Shown: positions 23,325-35,300 of the stretch, one piece after another
Layout of the letters: each line of letters opens with the position of its first letter
How positions within the stretch are numbered: the first letter of the stretch is position 1
NCBI GenBank assembly: GCA_021234155.1
Contig: JAJEKV010000002.1
Coordinates: 19,707,592 to 19,771,591 of the forward strand
Origin: Isoetes taiwanensis
Lineage: Eukaryota > Streptophyta > Lycopodiopsida > Isoetales > Isoetaceae
Direction: 5' to 3'
Length of the DNA stretch: 64,000 bases
Translations under genes and position numbers: made by a program
The notes under the pieces: model-generated
What the model saw: only the letters and a program-made list of their open reading frames with translations
Database searches by the model: none
What the model was told of the DNA's origin: nothing

Positions 23325-23397
23325 GACCATGTGGCCTAATGGACAAGGCGCTCGCCTCCGGAGCGGGAGATTATAGGTTCGAGTCCCATCTTGATTG
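23325..23397 (+). tRNA. tRNA-Arg(CCG)-like, unit 3
   Basis: Full length, best preserved anticodon arm (CTCGC-CTCCGGA-GCGGG), anticodon CCG. The 3' acceptor strand is CTTGATT instead of CTTGGTC, giving a mismatch opposite C3. The T arm stem also has an A/G change (ATAGG against CCCAT). No T4 terminator close by. Confidence 0.65.
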
Positions 23398-23579
23398 GTT
23401 TGCTTTATAAATGTGTTGACACTTCATGAAATCGTAACTGTGGAGTTGTACCACATTTATAGTTTGATCGAGCAAGGATAACCCTCTAAGGTTTGATTGA
23501 GCAAGCTATAACCTCGTCATAATTTATTTCTAAATATGATTGAGGTTTGATCGAGCAAGGCATAACCCCTCTATGAATT

Positions 23580-24134
23580 CATTAGAGGTAATTTGAGATC
23601 TCCTTTTGTCCCCATAAGAATCCTCCAATAGAATGAGTACTCTACATCAAACTGCAATTAATGCAGCATTAACAACTTCATTGCTGTCATTTTTTCCCTA
23701 TAACTTTTGATCTACTCATGAAAATGCTGCGGCGTTTGTTGCATTAGATGCAGAATGAAAAGAGCTTTCAAGTGATATATGGTTATGATGTATTTCAATA
23801 TAAGCCATATGTGTTAACCTTAAAAAATATGGGTTTTTGGTCTTTTCTTATATATTTACATCCCAAAAGATATAACAATGGGTTGTCATTAGAAAGATCT
23901 TGAGGAGACGAATCCATTGCCACAAATAGTATTCGAATCAGAGTTTTTGATCAAAAGTTATAGTAGAAAGATGACACTACAAAAGTTAGTTAGAACTGCA
24001 TTAATTACTGCTGCCATATAATACTGGAATAAAATACATTGGAGCTCTTCTCTTATTGGACAGTTTAAAAAGCTGATGTGGCTTTTTAAGCACCCCTTAA
24101 TGGGACAAAATGCGATCTCAAATTACCTCTAATG
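23580..24134. mobile_element. 555-bp fold-back element, no target duplication
   Basis: Termini CATTAGAGGTAATTTGAGAT are exactly inverted at both ends, and inverted similarity continues through TTTTGTCCC. A second inverted block lies deeper (ATTAATGCAG and CTATAACTTTTGATC in both arms). It sits in array unit 4. The flanks GAATT and TATG join to give exactly the uninterrupted sequence of sister units (GAATTTATG), so no bases were duplicated or lost on insertion. No coding capacity. Confidence 0.85.
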
Positions 24135-24338
24135 TATGCCTAAATACAATTAAGGTCTTATTGCAGATCGGCATAACTGTAATGTTATACTACAGCTAAA
24201 GTTTCATCAAGCAAGGATAACCCCTCTAAGGTTTGATCAAGGCATAACCCCTCTATGATGTTTTATGTCTAAATACATTCAAGGTTGGTCAACATGAAGC
24301 ATTGCATAACCTTATGAAGTTTGATCAACTTCGAGCAT

Positions 24339-25165
24339 CACCAGGTATGAAGTTACTTAAACAATCAGTAAAGAAGTGTATGGTTTTTCATAAGCAAGGT
24401 GTGAGAATTGAGCTCCCTTGGACATCGTTATATCCATTGAAAGCTTATTCACATGCCTCTCCATCTTGAAAGGCTTTGCTTGGGCTGGAAGGTAGTCCAG
24501 CAGGTGATTACATTTGATTGGGAAGCTTGTCTCCAGGCATCTTCCCCCTTTCTGTGGTTGCCTTTGTATACTCATGGACGACTACACCCAGTTGTAGAAT
24601 TTATGCATGCGCATTCCCAAGCGAGGTGGAGGAGAGCAGGTATTATTGATTCATCGCTCTTTGAGAGTTAATGAGATGGTTCATCGCTTTAAGTCGGGAG
24701 TAAGCCCACTTTGCCCAATGTGTGAGCGGTGCATTGAAACATTGGAGCACTGCTTATATTTGTGTGCAGAGCTGAGTAGTCTTAGGTCCTGGCTGCATTC
24801 TCTTTTTGGAGTATCTTTGGATAGTCAGCACTTTCTTTTGGGTATTTATCCAAATCAGTGGACTGCTTCTAAAAGGATTGCATTTCACATGGCAAAGTCT
24901 TGGCTAATTTGGAGTGTATGGAAGCGAAGGCGAAGAAAGGTCTTTTATGATAAGCGTATTTCTTCTCAGGTGGTGCTTCAAGAAATTAAATAAGAAGTTG
25001 TATAATTGCTTTCAGATCTCCAATTGGCCTGATCGTATTAAAATTCCAATATGGAGTGATCATCTAAAAGTGATTGATGCTTCAGGGACATTTCTTACTT
25101 CTGGAAGTACTTTGTAATATTTTGAGTGTATAATATGAAGTAAAACACGTTCTTAAAAAAAAAAA
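24339..25165 (+). mobile_element. 5'-truncated LINE in the array
   Basis: Poly(A) at 25155-25167 and a 12-bp direct repeat AACTTCGAGCAT at 24327-24338 and 25166-25177. Sister units have the uninterrupted site (…GGAGCATTAGTTGATTTTTA). About 0.83 kb of the 3' part of an L1-type element. Confidence 0.9.
24607..24993 (+). pseudogene. LINE zf-RVT domain fragment
   Basis: 128-codon frame with the zinc-binding signature CPMCERCIETLEHCLYLC, then LRSWLHSLFGVSLDSQHF and SWLIWSVWKRRRRK, the same architecture as at 6565-7362. The tryptophan-rich N-terminal half is missing or lies in another frame (24453-24671). Relic of ORF2. Confidence 0.85.
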
Positions 25166-25680
25166 AACTTCGAGCATTAGTTGATTTTTACATGTTGCTT
25201 ACTTGGTTCTAAAATATAATATGAGGCATACATATCTCCATATTGACCAAGAAGTACGAGTGATCTGTAAGATCTGAACCCGCCATTGGTTTGCTTTTTC
25301 TTTTTCTTTTCTCTTTTTTGGGAAATGCAACAAATTACTGTTTCGATTATATCGAACAAAAACAGAGGTTTCATTAGGTGCAACACTGCAATCAGTACTA
25401 GGCATATAGATCAGATATAAATCTTGTTTTCTTAGCTTCTTTTGGACCCAAATCCAATGCAAGTCAGTTTATGGTTTTCTGTAGTATACGTCAAAGGGAT
25501 AGATTTAGCAGATGTATGAAATTTGTGGGATTGTTCTTATATGTGGCTAGTTGCAAGGTTGACGAAGGAAAAATCCTTTTTGAGCCAGATTTAGATGGTT
25601 GCCTACCATTTTTGTTTCTTACTTAAAAGAAAAAAAATAAACCATCATAGCGTCTCAAGTGAAAAGCCAAATATGGCATT

Positions 25681-25753
25681 GACCATGTGGCCTAATGCAC
25701 AAGGCGGTCGCCTCCAGAGCGGGAGATTATGGGTTCGAGTCCCATCTTGGTTG
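25681..25753 (+). tRNA. tRNA-Arg-like, unit 4, anticodon CCA (degenerate)
   Basis: Loop CTCCAGA gives CCA, a Trp anticodon on an Arg-type body. The D-loop GG has become GC (TAATGCAC) and the A box is damaged. T arm ATGGG/CCCAT perfect; TTTT downstream. Probably a pseudo-tRNA. Confidence 0.65.
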
Positions 25754-26618
25754 GTTTGTTTTATGAGTGTGTTGACACTTCACGAACTTGTGGGAAGGAC
25801 ATAACTATGAAGTTGTACCACATTTATAGTTTGATCGAGCAAGGATAACCCTCTAAGGTTTGATCGAGCAAGCTATAACTCGTCTATAATTTATTTCTAA
25901 ATATGATTGAGGTTTGATCGAGCAAGGCATAACCACTCTATGGGTTTACGTCTAAATACAATTAAGGTCTTATTGCAGATCAGTGTAACTGTAAGGTTGT
26001 ACGACAACTAAAGTTTCATCAAGCAACGATAGCCCCTCTCAGGTTTGATCGCACAAGGCATAATCCCTCTATGGATTTATGTCTAAATACGTTTAAGGTT
26101 GGTCAACATGAAGCATGGCATAACCTTATGAAGTTGATCAAGTTGGAGCATTAGTTACCTTTTACATTTTGATGGTTCTAAAACATACATATGTATCTCG
26201 ATATTGACCAAGAAGTAGGAGTGATCCTTCAAAGCTGAACCAGCCATTAGTTTACTTTCTTTTTTCTTTTTTGGAAAATACGCCAAATTACTATATGGAT
26301 TATATCGAAGGAAAACAAAGGTTTGATTAGGTGCAACACTACATTCAGTACAAGGCATATAGATCAGCTATAAATCTTGTTTTCTTAGCTTCTTTTGGAC
26401 CCAAATCAAATACAAGTTGGTTTATGATTTTCTGTAGTATACGCCAAGGGATATATTTTGCAGATGTATTATTTTTGTGGGATTGTTCTTATATATGGCT
26501 AGTTGCAAGGTTGATAAAAATCCTTTTTGAGTCAGCTTTAGAGGTTTGCCTACCATTCTTGTTTCTTAAAAGAAAAAAATAAACCATCATAGTGTCTCAA
26601 GTGAAAAACCAAATATGG

Positions 26619-26688
26619 CATGTGGCCTAATGGACAAGGCGTTTACCTCTGAAGGGGGAGATTATGGGTTCGAATCCCATCTTGGTTG
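26619..26688 (+). pseudogene. tRNA-Arg-like, unit 5, 5'-deleted
   Basis: Relative to sister units seven bases covering the 5' acceptor strand (TTGACCA) are missing (ATGGCA-TGTGGCC). Loop CTCTGAA, anticodon CTG. The T arm and 3' acceptor strand are still present. It cannot fold into a tRNA. Confidence 0.75.
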
Positions 26689-26897
26689 GTTCGTTTTATG
26701 AGTGTGCTGATACTTCATGAACTCGCGGAAGGATATAACTATGAAGTTGTACCACAACTATAGTTTGATCGAGCAAGGATAACCCTCTAAGGTTTGATTG
26801 AGCAAGCTATAACCCCTCTATAATTTATTTCTAGATATGATTAAGGTTTGATTGAGCAAAGCATAATCCCTCTATGGATTTATGTCTAAATACAATT

Positions 26898-27552
26898 CTA
26901 GAATGGGGCTCGCATGAAACCAACAAACCGCCCGTCTAGACTAGACTAGGCTTCTCATTCATCTCAGCAGATTTTCTACAATGGTGGATAGTGGGTAGCC
27001 GCACACATGCGAACTACCCATGAAAAATAAAGGGAATATCCAATTATATCATTTGGACCCCATAAAATACAATGCTAATAGATGTTTGGCTGGTGTACCT
27101 GCCGAAAGCTTATCACCGGGATTAAAAAACCCCGCCCTTTAAGGGGCTTGGACAAACGTAAGGCAGAGAAATCGCTCCCAAAATCCACGAATGGAGAAGT
27201 CGAAACAGATGCCGCTCGCCAACCTGTACCTGCACATCACCAACACAAAAAAACGTGACAAAACAAACCTCCCAGAGTGGAGGGGCTGATCACGCGTGCC
27301 ACGCGACAATAAAACAAAAACCTCTTCAAATAGAGGGGCTGGTCACGCGTGCCAGGCGACAAATACAATAAACAAAGAAGGGGGAGGGTGGGTTCAAAGA
27401 GAATAAGGTACTGCTGAGAGAGAAGAGGAAGCGCCGATGAGACGTTGATGCAGAACCACGCCTAAAATAGCGAACTCCCAACCAGAAAGGGCATGCGCCG
27501 CATGCATGCTCGCCCCATTCTAGAATGGCATCCGATGTCTCGGATCGCTGGG
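26898..27552. mobile_element. ATT-bounded element A (655 bp)
   Basis: Starts CTAGAATGGGGCTCGCATGA and ends CGGATCGCTGGG. ATT lies directly before it (26895-26897) and directly after it (27553-27555). It interrupts array unit 6 between TACAATT and AAG. The sequence is more GC-rich than the array. A short hairpin ATCCGA-TGTC-TCGGAT lies near the 3' end. No coding frame recognised. Superfamily unknown; a 3-bp direct repeat fits several DNA transposon groups but the ends are not inverted. Confidence 0.65.
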
Positions 27553-27555
27553 ATT

Positions 27556-27955
27556 CTAGAATGGGGCTCGCATGAAACCAACAAACCGCCCGAATACCAA
27601 ATGACTTCCTTAACAAACTGGGATCGAGGATGAAGGTCACAGGATGAAGGCTAAAGAAGAGCCAAGGCCGAGAAAGGACATGCCACAGCATGAAAAAAAC
27701 GCCAAATTGGCCAAACCAAGCAGGAAGAAGCCCCTCCCCTGCCTGGAATCAAATTCAAAGAGAATAAGGTACTGCTGAGAGAGAAGAGTAAGGTACTGCT
27801 GAGTGAGAAGAGGAAGCGCCGATGAGACGTTGATGCAGAACCGTGCCTAAAATAGTGAACTCCCAACCAGAAAGGGCATGCGCCGCATGCATGCATGCAA
27901 GATATGCATGCTCGCCCCATTCTAGAATGGCCATCCGATGTCTTGGATCGATGGG
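27556..27955. mobile_element. ATT-bounded element B (400 bp), tandem with A
   Basis: Starts with the same bases as A for about 38 bp and shares A's last 170 bp or so (GAAGCGCCGATGAGACGTTG, then CCCAACCAGAAAGGGCATGC), lacking A's middle. Ends GGATCGATGGG followed by ATT (27956-27958). It has an extra 25-bp internal repeat (AAGGTACTGCTGAG) and a CATGCATGCATGCA run. Confidence 0.65.
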
Positions 27956-28647
27956 ATTAAGATCTTATTGCAGATCGACGTAACTGTAAAGTTGTACTAC
28001 AGCTAAAGTTTCATCAAGCAACGATAACCCCTCTAATGTTTGATCGCGCAAGGCATAACTCCTCTATGGATTTATCTCTAAATACGTTCAAGGGTGGTCA
28101 ACATGAAGCATGGCATAACCTTATGAAGTTTGATCAAGTTAAAGCATTAGTTACCTTTTTCATTTTGCTTACTTGGTTCTAAAACATAATATGAGGCATA
28201 CGTATCTCCATATTGACCAAGAAGTAGGAGTGATCCTTCAGATTTGAACCCGCCATTAGTTTAATAATTTCTTTCTTTTCTCTTTTTCAGAAAAAACGCC
28301 AAATTACTGTATGGGTTATATTGAAGAAAAACAAAAGTTTCATTAGGCGCAACACTACAGTCAATACAAAGCATATAGATCAGCTATAAACCTTGTTTTC
28401 TTAGCTTCTTTTGGACCCAAATCCAATACAAGTTGGTTTATGGTTTTCTATGGTATATGGCAAAGGGATATATTTTGCAAATGTATGAATTTTGTGGGAT
28501 TGTTCTTATATACGGCTAGTTGCAAGGTTGATAAAGAAAAATCTTTTTTGAGTCAGGTTTAGATGGTTGCCTACTATTCTTGTTTCTTACTTAAAAGAAA
28601 AATACAAACCATCATAGTATCTCAAGTGAAAAACCAAATGTGGCATT

Positions 28648-28710
28648 GACCATGTGGCCTAATGGACAAGGCGTTCGCCTTCGGAGCGGGAGATTATGGG
28701 TTCGAGTCCG
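28648..28710 (+). pseudogene. tRNA-Arg-like, unit 6, anticodon TCG, 3'-deleted
   Basis: Loop CTTCGGA gives TCG (an Arg anticodon), with a well-paired anticodon stem. The sequence passes from GGTTCGAGTCC straight into GGTTTGTTTTATGAG, losing the 3' T-arm strand and acceptor strand. Non-functional as a tRNA. Confidence 0.75.
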
Positions 28711-29360
28711 GTTTGTTTTATGAGTGTGCTGACACTTCATGAACTTGTGGGAAGGACATAACTATGAAGTTGTACCACATTTATAGTTTGATCGAGCAAG
28801 GATAACCCTCTAAGGTTTGATTGAGCAAGCTATAACCCCTCTATAATTTATTTCTAAATATGATTGAGGTTTGATCGAGCAGGCATAACCACTCTATGGG
28901 TTTACGTCTAAATACAATTAAGGTCTTATTGCAGCTCAGGGTAACTGTAAGGTTGTACTACAACTAAAGTTTCATCAAGCAACGATAGCCCCTCTCAGGT
29001 TTGATCGCACAAGGCATAATCCCTCTATGGATTTATGTCTAAATACGTTTAAGGTTGGTCAACATGAAGCATGGCATAACCTTATGAAGTTTGATCAAGT
29101 TGGAGAATTACTTACCATTTACATGTTGCTTACTTGGTTCTGAACCTTAATATGCGGCATGCCTATCTACATATTGACCAAGAAGTACGAGTGATCCTTA
29201 AGATCTGAACCCGACATTAGTTTGCTTTTTCTTTTTCTTTTTCTTTTTCTTTTCTCTTTTTCTTTTTGGAAAATACATCAAATTATTGTATGGATTATAT
29301 TGAAGAAAACCAAAGGTTTCATTAGGTGCAACACTACAATCAGTACTAGGCATATAGATC

Positions 29361-32300
29361 AAAAATTTGTAGCTAAGCTAAACCTTCTCCAGCTGGAAGA
29401 CAGATTGATGGTTTAGAACATAAATGTCCGACTTACCTATTCTTCCTTTAATAGATTGTTGTAACACATACACAACTTAGTATCGTTAATTAGAAGGCAA
29501 CTATGAGAGTCCCGATTTGATCCATCATATATGCAAGGTCAATCTAAGGAAGACCTTTTTTTATTTTTGTGGTTTATAAGTTGTTTCCATATCTGTCTCT
29601 TGATTTATATCTAGGTCTATACATTAGGCAATCAACAACGGTTGGAACAATGCGGCCAAATAAAATTCAAGCAACGATTGTAAATGGTGCATTTATGTTT
29701 GGCTGTTCTCAGTTATGATCAGTCGTTTGTGAAGGCTACAATCCACTTGCACTTTCAAGAATGAAAAGGCTACAAAGGATATTTCAGGAGGACAGTAGTT
29801 TGTGGTATCACAGTTTCCAGCTGAAGATCTTGGTTTAAGATGATATATTCAAGCTTATATTCATGTTGGAATTTTGCACTATTTTACAAACCTCTATCCG
29901 TTCTTTCCTGATAAGGTATCAACTCATTCAATTGAAGATAAACCAATTTGCAGGCAAAGGGAGTACGTTCCATCATGTAAGCCAGGCATGTGGTACAACC
30001 ACATCAAAATTAGACTGAGAATATGGACACGGTAATGCATTCAAGGAATCACTTGTTTTCTTATTAAGATTGTAGCTGAAATATTGGTTGTAAATTTTGT
30101 CAGCTTATCACCTTCACATTAGATCTCATCAATCTATGCAGGTTGCAATGCTTGTTGATTGTTGAAAACAATAAAAGTGGCATGTTATGGGCTGAAGCTG
30201 CAGTTTTACCTGCTTCCTTCTTGTAGAATTTAAGATAGAGGGCACATGGACAGTTAGAGATGATTTGCATCATTTCTAGGATAAAAACATAATCAAATAT
30301 CATTTACAGAAGTGAGAGATGCTATAGTTGCACAGGATTTTCTTGGAGCAAAAATGAGCTTGACGACATTTCTTGATATTGATGGAAATCATAAGGTAAG
30401 CATGTGCTACATAACTTGCTTTCTACAAGATATCACTTGGCATCTATGTTGTATTCTACAACTGACTATTACCACACTCTAGGATAGATGGTTGAACAGT
30501 ATTAATGTGAAGCACATCATATTTGGAATCATTTGTAAACTTGTCATTAGCTGCATCTGTCAAGTCATTTTGTTGACTGGTGGTCATCAGCTTCCAAGTC
30601 GTTAACTGCGCCACATTATCTCAAGGAAGTTACTGTTGAATAGTGTAGAAAAGGAGGTGCCAACTTGCTTTAAGCACAATTTTTCAATGCTCACCGGATC
30701 CATTAAGACAACAAATCTAGATTACACATATTTTTTTTCTCTTCGTCTCTGTATATGTTTGTCACATTGACATTTAAGGGATATAAACCTTGTCAAGGAT
30801 TTTGCCTCTCTTTGGATATCCGGGACTCTCTCTGCAAATCATGGTTCTTCATTTGGTCATTCTGTGGAAGCAGCACTCGACCAGCATGAATAGTTTGTAT
30901 TTCAAGACGAAGATCACTCCTGGGGATTTATACCTAAGGAGGGATTAATATATATTAAAGGCATAAGCTCATAATATTCTGAAAATGTATTATATCTGGG
31001 TTTCAATGCATTTTGTAGACACCGATGCCTTCAAGTGGTTTAATCTGAGTAGGTCATGGTAGTTGTTGTTGCAGTTTCTAATGGTCTACCCTTGGCAGTA
31101 ACATTGATGTATATAATGAATTTAATTATGAGATGCTATGTGTGAGACTTGGTTAGTAAGCTTTTTAATAACAGATTAGCAGATTCAATGGATAAAATGA
31201 TGGCTGACAAATTTTTGGTATGTGGCTCCATCTTATCTGGTTAATTGATTTGGTCTGAGTACCTTATTGCAGATCTAGTTGCATGTGATGAGATCAACCA
31301 CTACAATATGAGCCACAATATTGGAACCGTTACCATGAACTAGGTTTGGATATAATAAATCTGGATAGTAAAGCTCATGATCTAGTGAGAAAATAGTATC
31401 TTGAATCCTTGCAGAGATTGTTATGTTTTTGGAAAAGTGCAACGAACTAATATGGCATGTCGAAAAGCTTCAACTTTTCTTGGTGAAGACAAGTACCTGA
31501 TGCTGAAGTTCAATAAGGAAACGAAGAAAAACAGATTGTGCTAAATGTCTTATGCAAACACGATTGGGTCTATGAGACCAATTATTGCATCTACTTATGT
31601 TCAGCTAGGGACACATGAAAACCACGTAGAGTCTGATAGACAACTTTGTTGTGCCCTCTCTATATTGAGTGATGGGAAGATAGAAAATACGTTGTGTTCT
31701 AGATTTATAGCTACTCAATTCAGTATTTCGGTTTGCATCAAGAAAAATGAAAGGATCAGTGATAAAGAGTTGAAAATCTTGGACCTTTTGCTGACTGCCA
31801 AAGGAAAGACTAATGTAGGAAAAGCATGCTATTGCTTTAAAATCATGGTAAAGTTGTTGCTGCTTTCAGTCTAACTTCTCTGCCCATGTACTTATGTGGG
31901 CAATATAATAACTGCCTTTATAAAATAGTTTCATTGTGCAAAGCTTAATTTCAAGGTAAGGCCAAGTTAGGGGCAAGCAGACAGTAGCACATAGTTTTTT
32001 AATTTTTATGTGCACGCATTTTTATATCACATTTGCAGTCGATTTTTTTTTTCTAGGGCGTCTTGCCACCTTTGCTTCAAGTCCATGTTAATGGTTTGGC
32101 AGCTTTTGTAACTCATTAATTTCTTGAGCACGCAAGATGAAATGGGTTATAAATTTAAAACAGACTAGGAACGTGTGCCCGGCGATGCCGGGCATTGGTC
32201 GTGGACGTGTGTCTTGGCTGGACATAATGGAGTTTGTAAGTGATGTTATAGATTTGCCATGTCTATAGATGGATCAAAGTGTGAAGTTTAGATGGGATGA

Positions 32301-35300
32301 TCCGCTGAATTGCATCCACCCCAACCTAGCTTGTAACAACCTCCCTTCTATGCACATTGGTGAATGCCTCATCTCATATACTTAAAAATGGGTACTCAAA
32401 CACCAAAACGTTGTGAAGGCTTTTATAAGAGTGTAAAATTAGACTTCTGAAGGCACTTGTGAAGGCTTTTATAAGAGTGTAAGATTAGACTTGATATAAC
32501 GTCTTGCAAAGCATAATAGCATAAGCCCAATAAGCTTAAGCCATCATGTTATGAGTATGCTCTAGAATATGCTTTGTAACTCAGTTTTCCATGTTAACAA
32601 AGGCCTAAAGAATTGAAGATCAATGACATTTGTAGCAAAAGCACTTGCATTTATGATTATTTTTATAACATGTCAATCTTATAGCTATTAACTTTTGAGC
32701 CAAAAAGTTTAGAGCAGAAGCATTTGCACTTCGACTGTTTTTCCATAAAATGGCAATCATCCATGAACACGTGTATGACACACAACACAATATTCTCGAT
32801 TGCAATTCCTCTCAATAGTACTAATTGAATTGCATATTGATCTCAAATGTACACCTCTAAACCATCTATCTATTAGAGCAGAAGCATTTCCACTTTAATT
32901 GTATTTCTATAGCACGTTAATTTTTAACATGCATAGCACGTTAATTCTATAGCATGTTAATTTCGCCCAGAATTGCAGTGTTGAGCCTTTTGTTCAACTC
33001 CTATTGTGGTTGCAATATAAGTTGTTGCGCTCGAATTGTGCCCCATTGCTTGCAAGGTGTTACCCTAGTACATGTGAGCTTTTGATGGAATGCTAGTTAT
33101 ACTCATGGGCCAATGATCACCCCTATTCAAGCCAGGGATTGTGAATTTGACTTCCACAACAATTACTCATCGTTACTATATTTGAAGCATTGTAATATGT
33201 CCTTATGTACTTGGTAACGGAAGGTATATTCCCAAGGTGCCCCAAATAATTTTTTTGACCCAATATAGACAAACCAACCAATACTTAGTACGAAAGTTTA
33301 ACATGGAAGTGAACATTTTTGTGCCCCACATATCCTTGCAATAATTTTACAAAGCCAACAGGCACAAAAAAAGACAGGCCATATAGATGATGGTTAAGAC
33401 CAAGCTGTCCTTGCAAATGTTTTACAAAGCCAATAGCTTTTCCAAATACATATATAGATGATGGGCAAGACCAAATTAGGTTGTTCATCAATGAATAATA
33501 AATATGAGAATATATTATCACTCCCTTCCAAACAAAATTAAGAAGTGATTGCTGAAGCTTATGGCGAATTACCATATTAAGAAAAAGATGCCAACATTAA
33601 AAGGCAAGGGCCATAGCAGTTGTATGTGTAAGAGTCATGTCTGACATTTGTGAGCTGCTTTTCAGAATATAAAGTCATGGATAAATAAAAATATCAGACA
33701 GGAATGGCTAGCATTTGAAGCCTTATTTGCAAAACATGACCATTTCTTTTTAATGTGATTGATTGAATGGTATATGAATGTGGTTCAAATAGAGAATATT
33801 CAAACTGGAAATTTGTACAACACTAAATATCACAAAAGAGGTCAAAACAAAGAGTACAGAATTGGCTCTATGAGCTGGTTGTTCATCATACCACAATGTC
33901 GAAAATGCAAGCGGTTCTTCTTCATGTGTCAACTCTTTTGAGTATGTCTCTTTGGCTAGCAACATACTATTTGGCTAGCAACATACCTACATCACAAATG
34001 CTTAACACCCAGCTGTATGAAAAGCTCAACCAAAATTGTTTGTTTCTTTTGCAACAATGTAATTGGGGAAGTTTATTGATTGTTTATACTTTACAACATG
34101 ATGTAGCATATGTTCTCATCATGGCAACCATCAATCCTTGCAAAAACATGTAAGGAAATTGAACCTCTATATCAGACACAAACCAACCTTTTAGTCCTCA
34201 TACTTTGCGCAATAAAACTGTCAGTATTTACGGTGGGAGAAGGGCACAGCAGACCAGATTTACATGTCACGTCTATAATTCTCAGCCCTTTAGTTTTTAC
34301 CATGATTATCTTTGAGATGATATAGATTTATTTGCTACGCTCTCTAGATGCAAGTCCTCAAAAGTTTCCAAGGAAGACATCATAACCTGCACAATAGTAT
34401 CAAAAGGATTAGGACCATTGCGAAGGAAAAAGAAATGGCAGTAAATCACTGATACCTTGAGCATAGACAACAAATGCTTGAGAACAAACTGCACCATTTG
34501 ATACCCAGCTGCATAACAATTGCAATTTAATGAGCGAATTGTGGATTCTTTCCATATGAGATGCAACCACCTTAGAAAGCAAGGTCATCAAACATAGTAG
34601 GAATAAATCCAAAATGATCTAAAAGAAAAATATAAGATCAGACTACTATAACTTGTCCATGGCATCTTTGGCTTGCAAATGGCTGTGTGACCCAGAAGTA
34701 ATATTCAGAAGTAATATTCAGTACCTAAATGAAGGTAAAGGAAAGTTGAAAAACCAGAGTTATTCCAAAAAAACACCTTTCTTATCACGAAAAGATAGTG
34801 TAATTCATTTTGAATGTGGATCAAATTCAGACCTCAAACCTTGACCCAACTCTTTTGATAGATAGATAGATAGTTGTCATAACATGTAGCCAGGAGGCCT
34901 GTGTACCTAGCTAGCAATTGAAAAAATCAAGAAAAATTAGTGATCCAGAGCAGGAACTCCCATTTTTCAATGTGGAGACATCCAACTTCAATGTGAACTC
35001 CCATATCCAACTCCCCATATCCTTGCTAATTTGCACCATAAACACAAACGAAAGAAGAAAATCTGTCCTTTGCAACCGTAGTCTGTAGGTGTTGTTTCTC
35101 CTGCCAAAATTCATATATGCCCAAAAGAAGCAAGAATTGTGGAATACAAAAGCTCTACTAAGAGGAGGAGAAAACAACAGAAAGCCATGGCCACTCCCAA
35201 ATTCCATTGCAACAAACCCTGTCGGTATGCTGCCAGAAATGAGTAATGTAAAGTTTTGGAAAAACTAAAAATGCTCCTTCGCTCCAGAACTTTTAATATA

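Larger units (their letters stand above)
20520..29360 (+). repeat. tRNA-Arg-bearing tandem array, period about 0.95 kb
   Basis: About six and a half tandem units. Each has (i) a cluster of short monomers of the type GTTTGATCGAGCAAGGCATA followed by ACCCCTCTATG, (ii) a GGTTGGTCAACATGAAGCAT block, (iii) a TCTTGTTTTCTTAGCTTCTT block, and (iv) a tRNA-Arg-like sequence followed by a TGACACTTCATGAA block. tRNA-like starts lie at 21279, 22228, 23325, 25681, about 26619 and 28648. Spacing is about 940-970 bp once the insertions at 23580-24134, 24339-25165 and 26898-27955 and an internal 68-bp expansion are subtracted. The last unit stops before its tRNA. The monomers within units make this a higher-order repeat. 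Confidence 0.9.

Noticed and set aside
26898-27955. Helitron interpretation of the ATT-bounded pair
   Set aside because: No CTRR 3' end; ATT direct repeats at all three boundaries argue against insertion without duplication.
20520-29360. CRISPR-like array
   Set aside because: The repeats are long, unequal, nested and carry tRNA-like sequence; no regular spacer structure, and the setting is eukaryotic.
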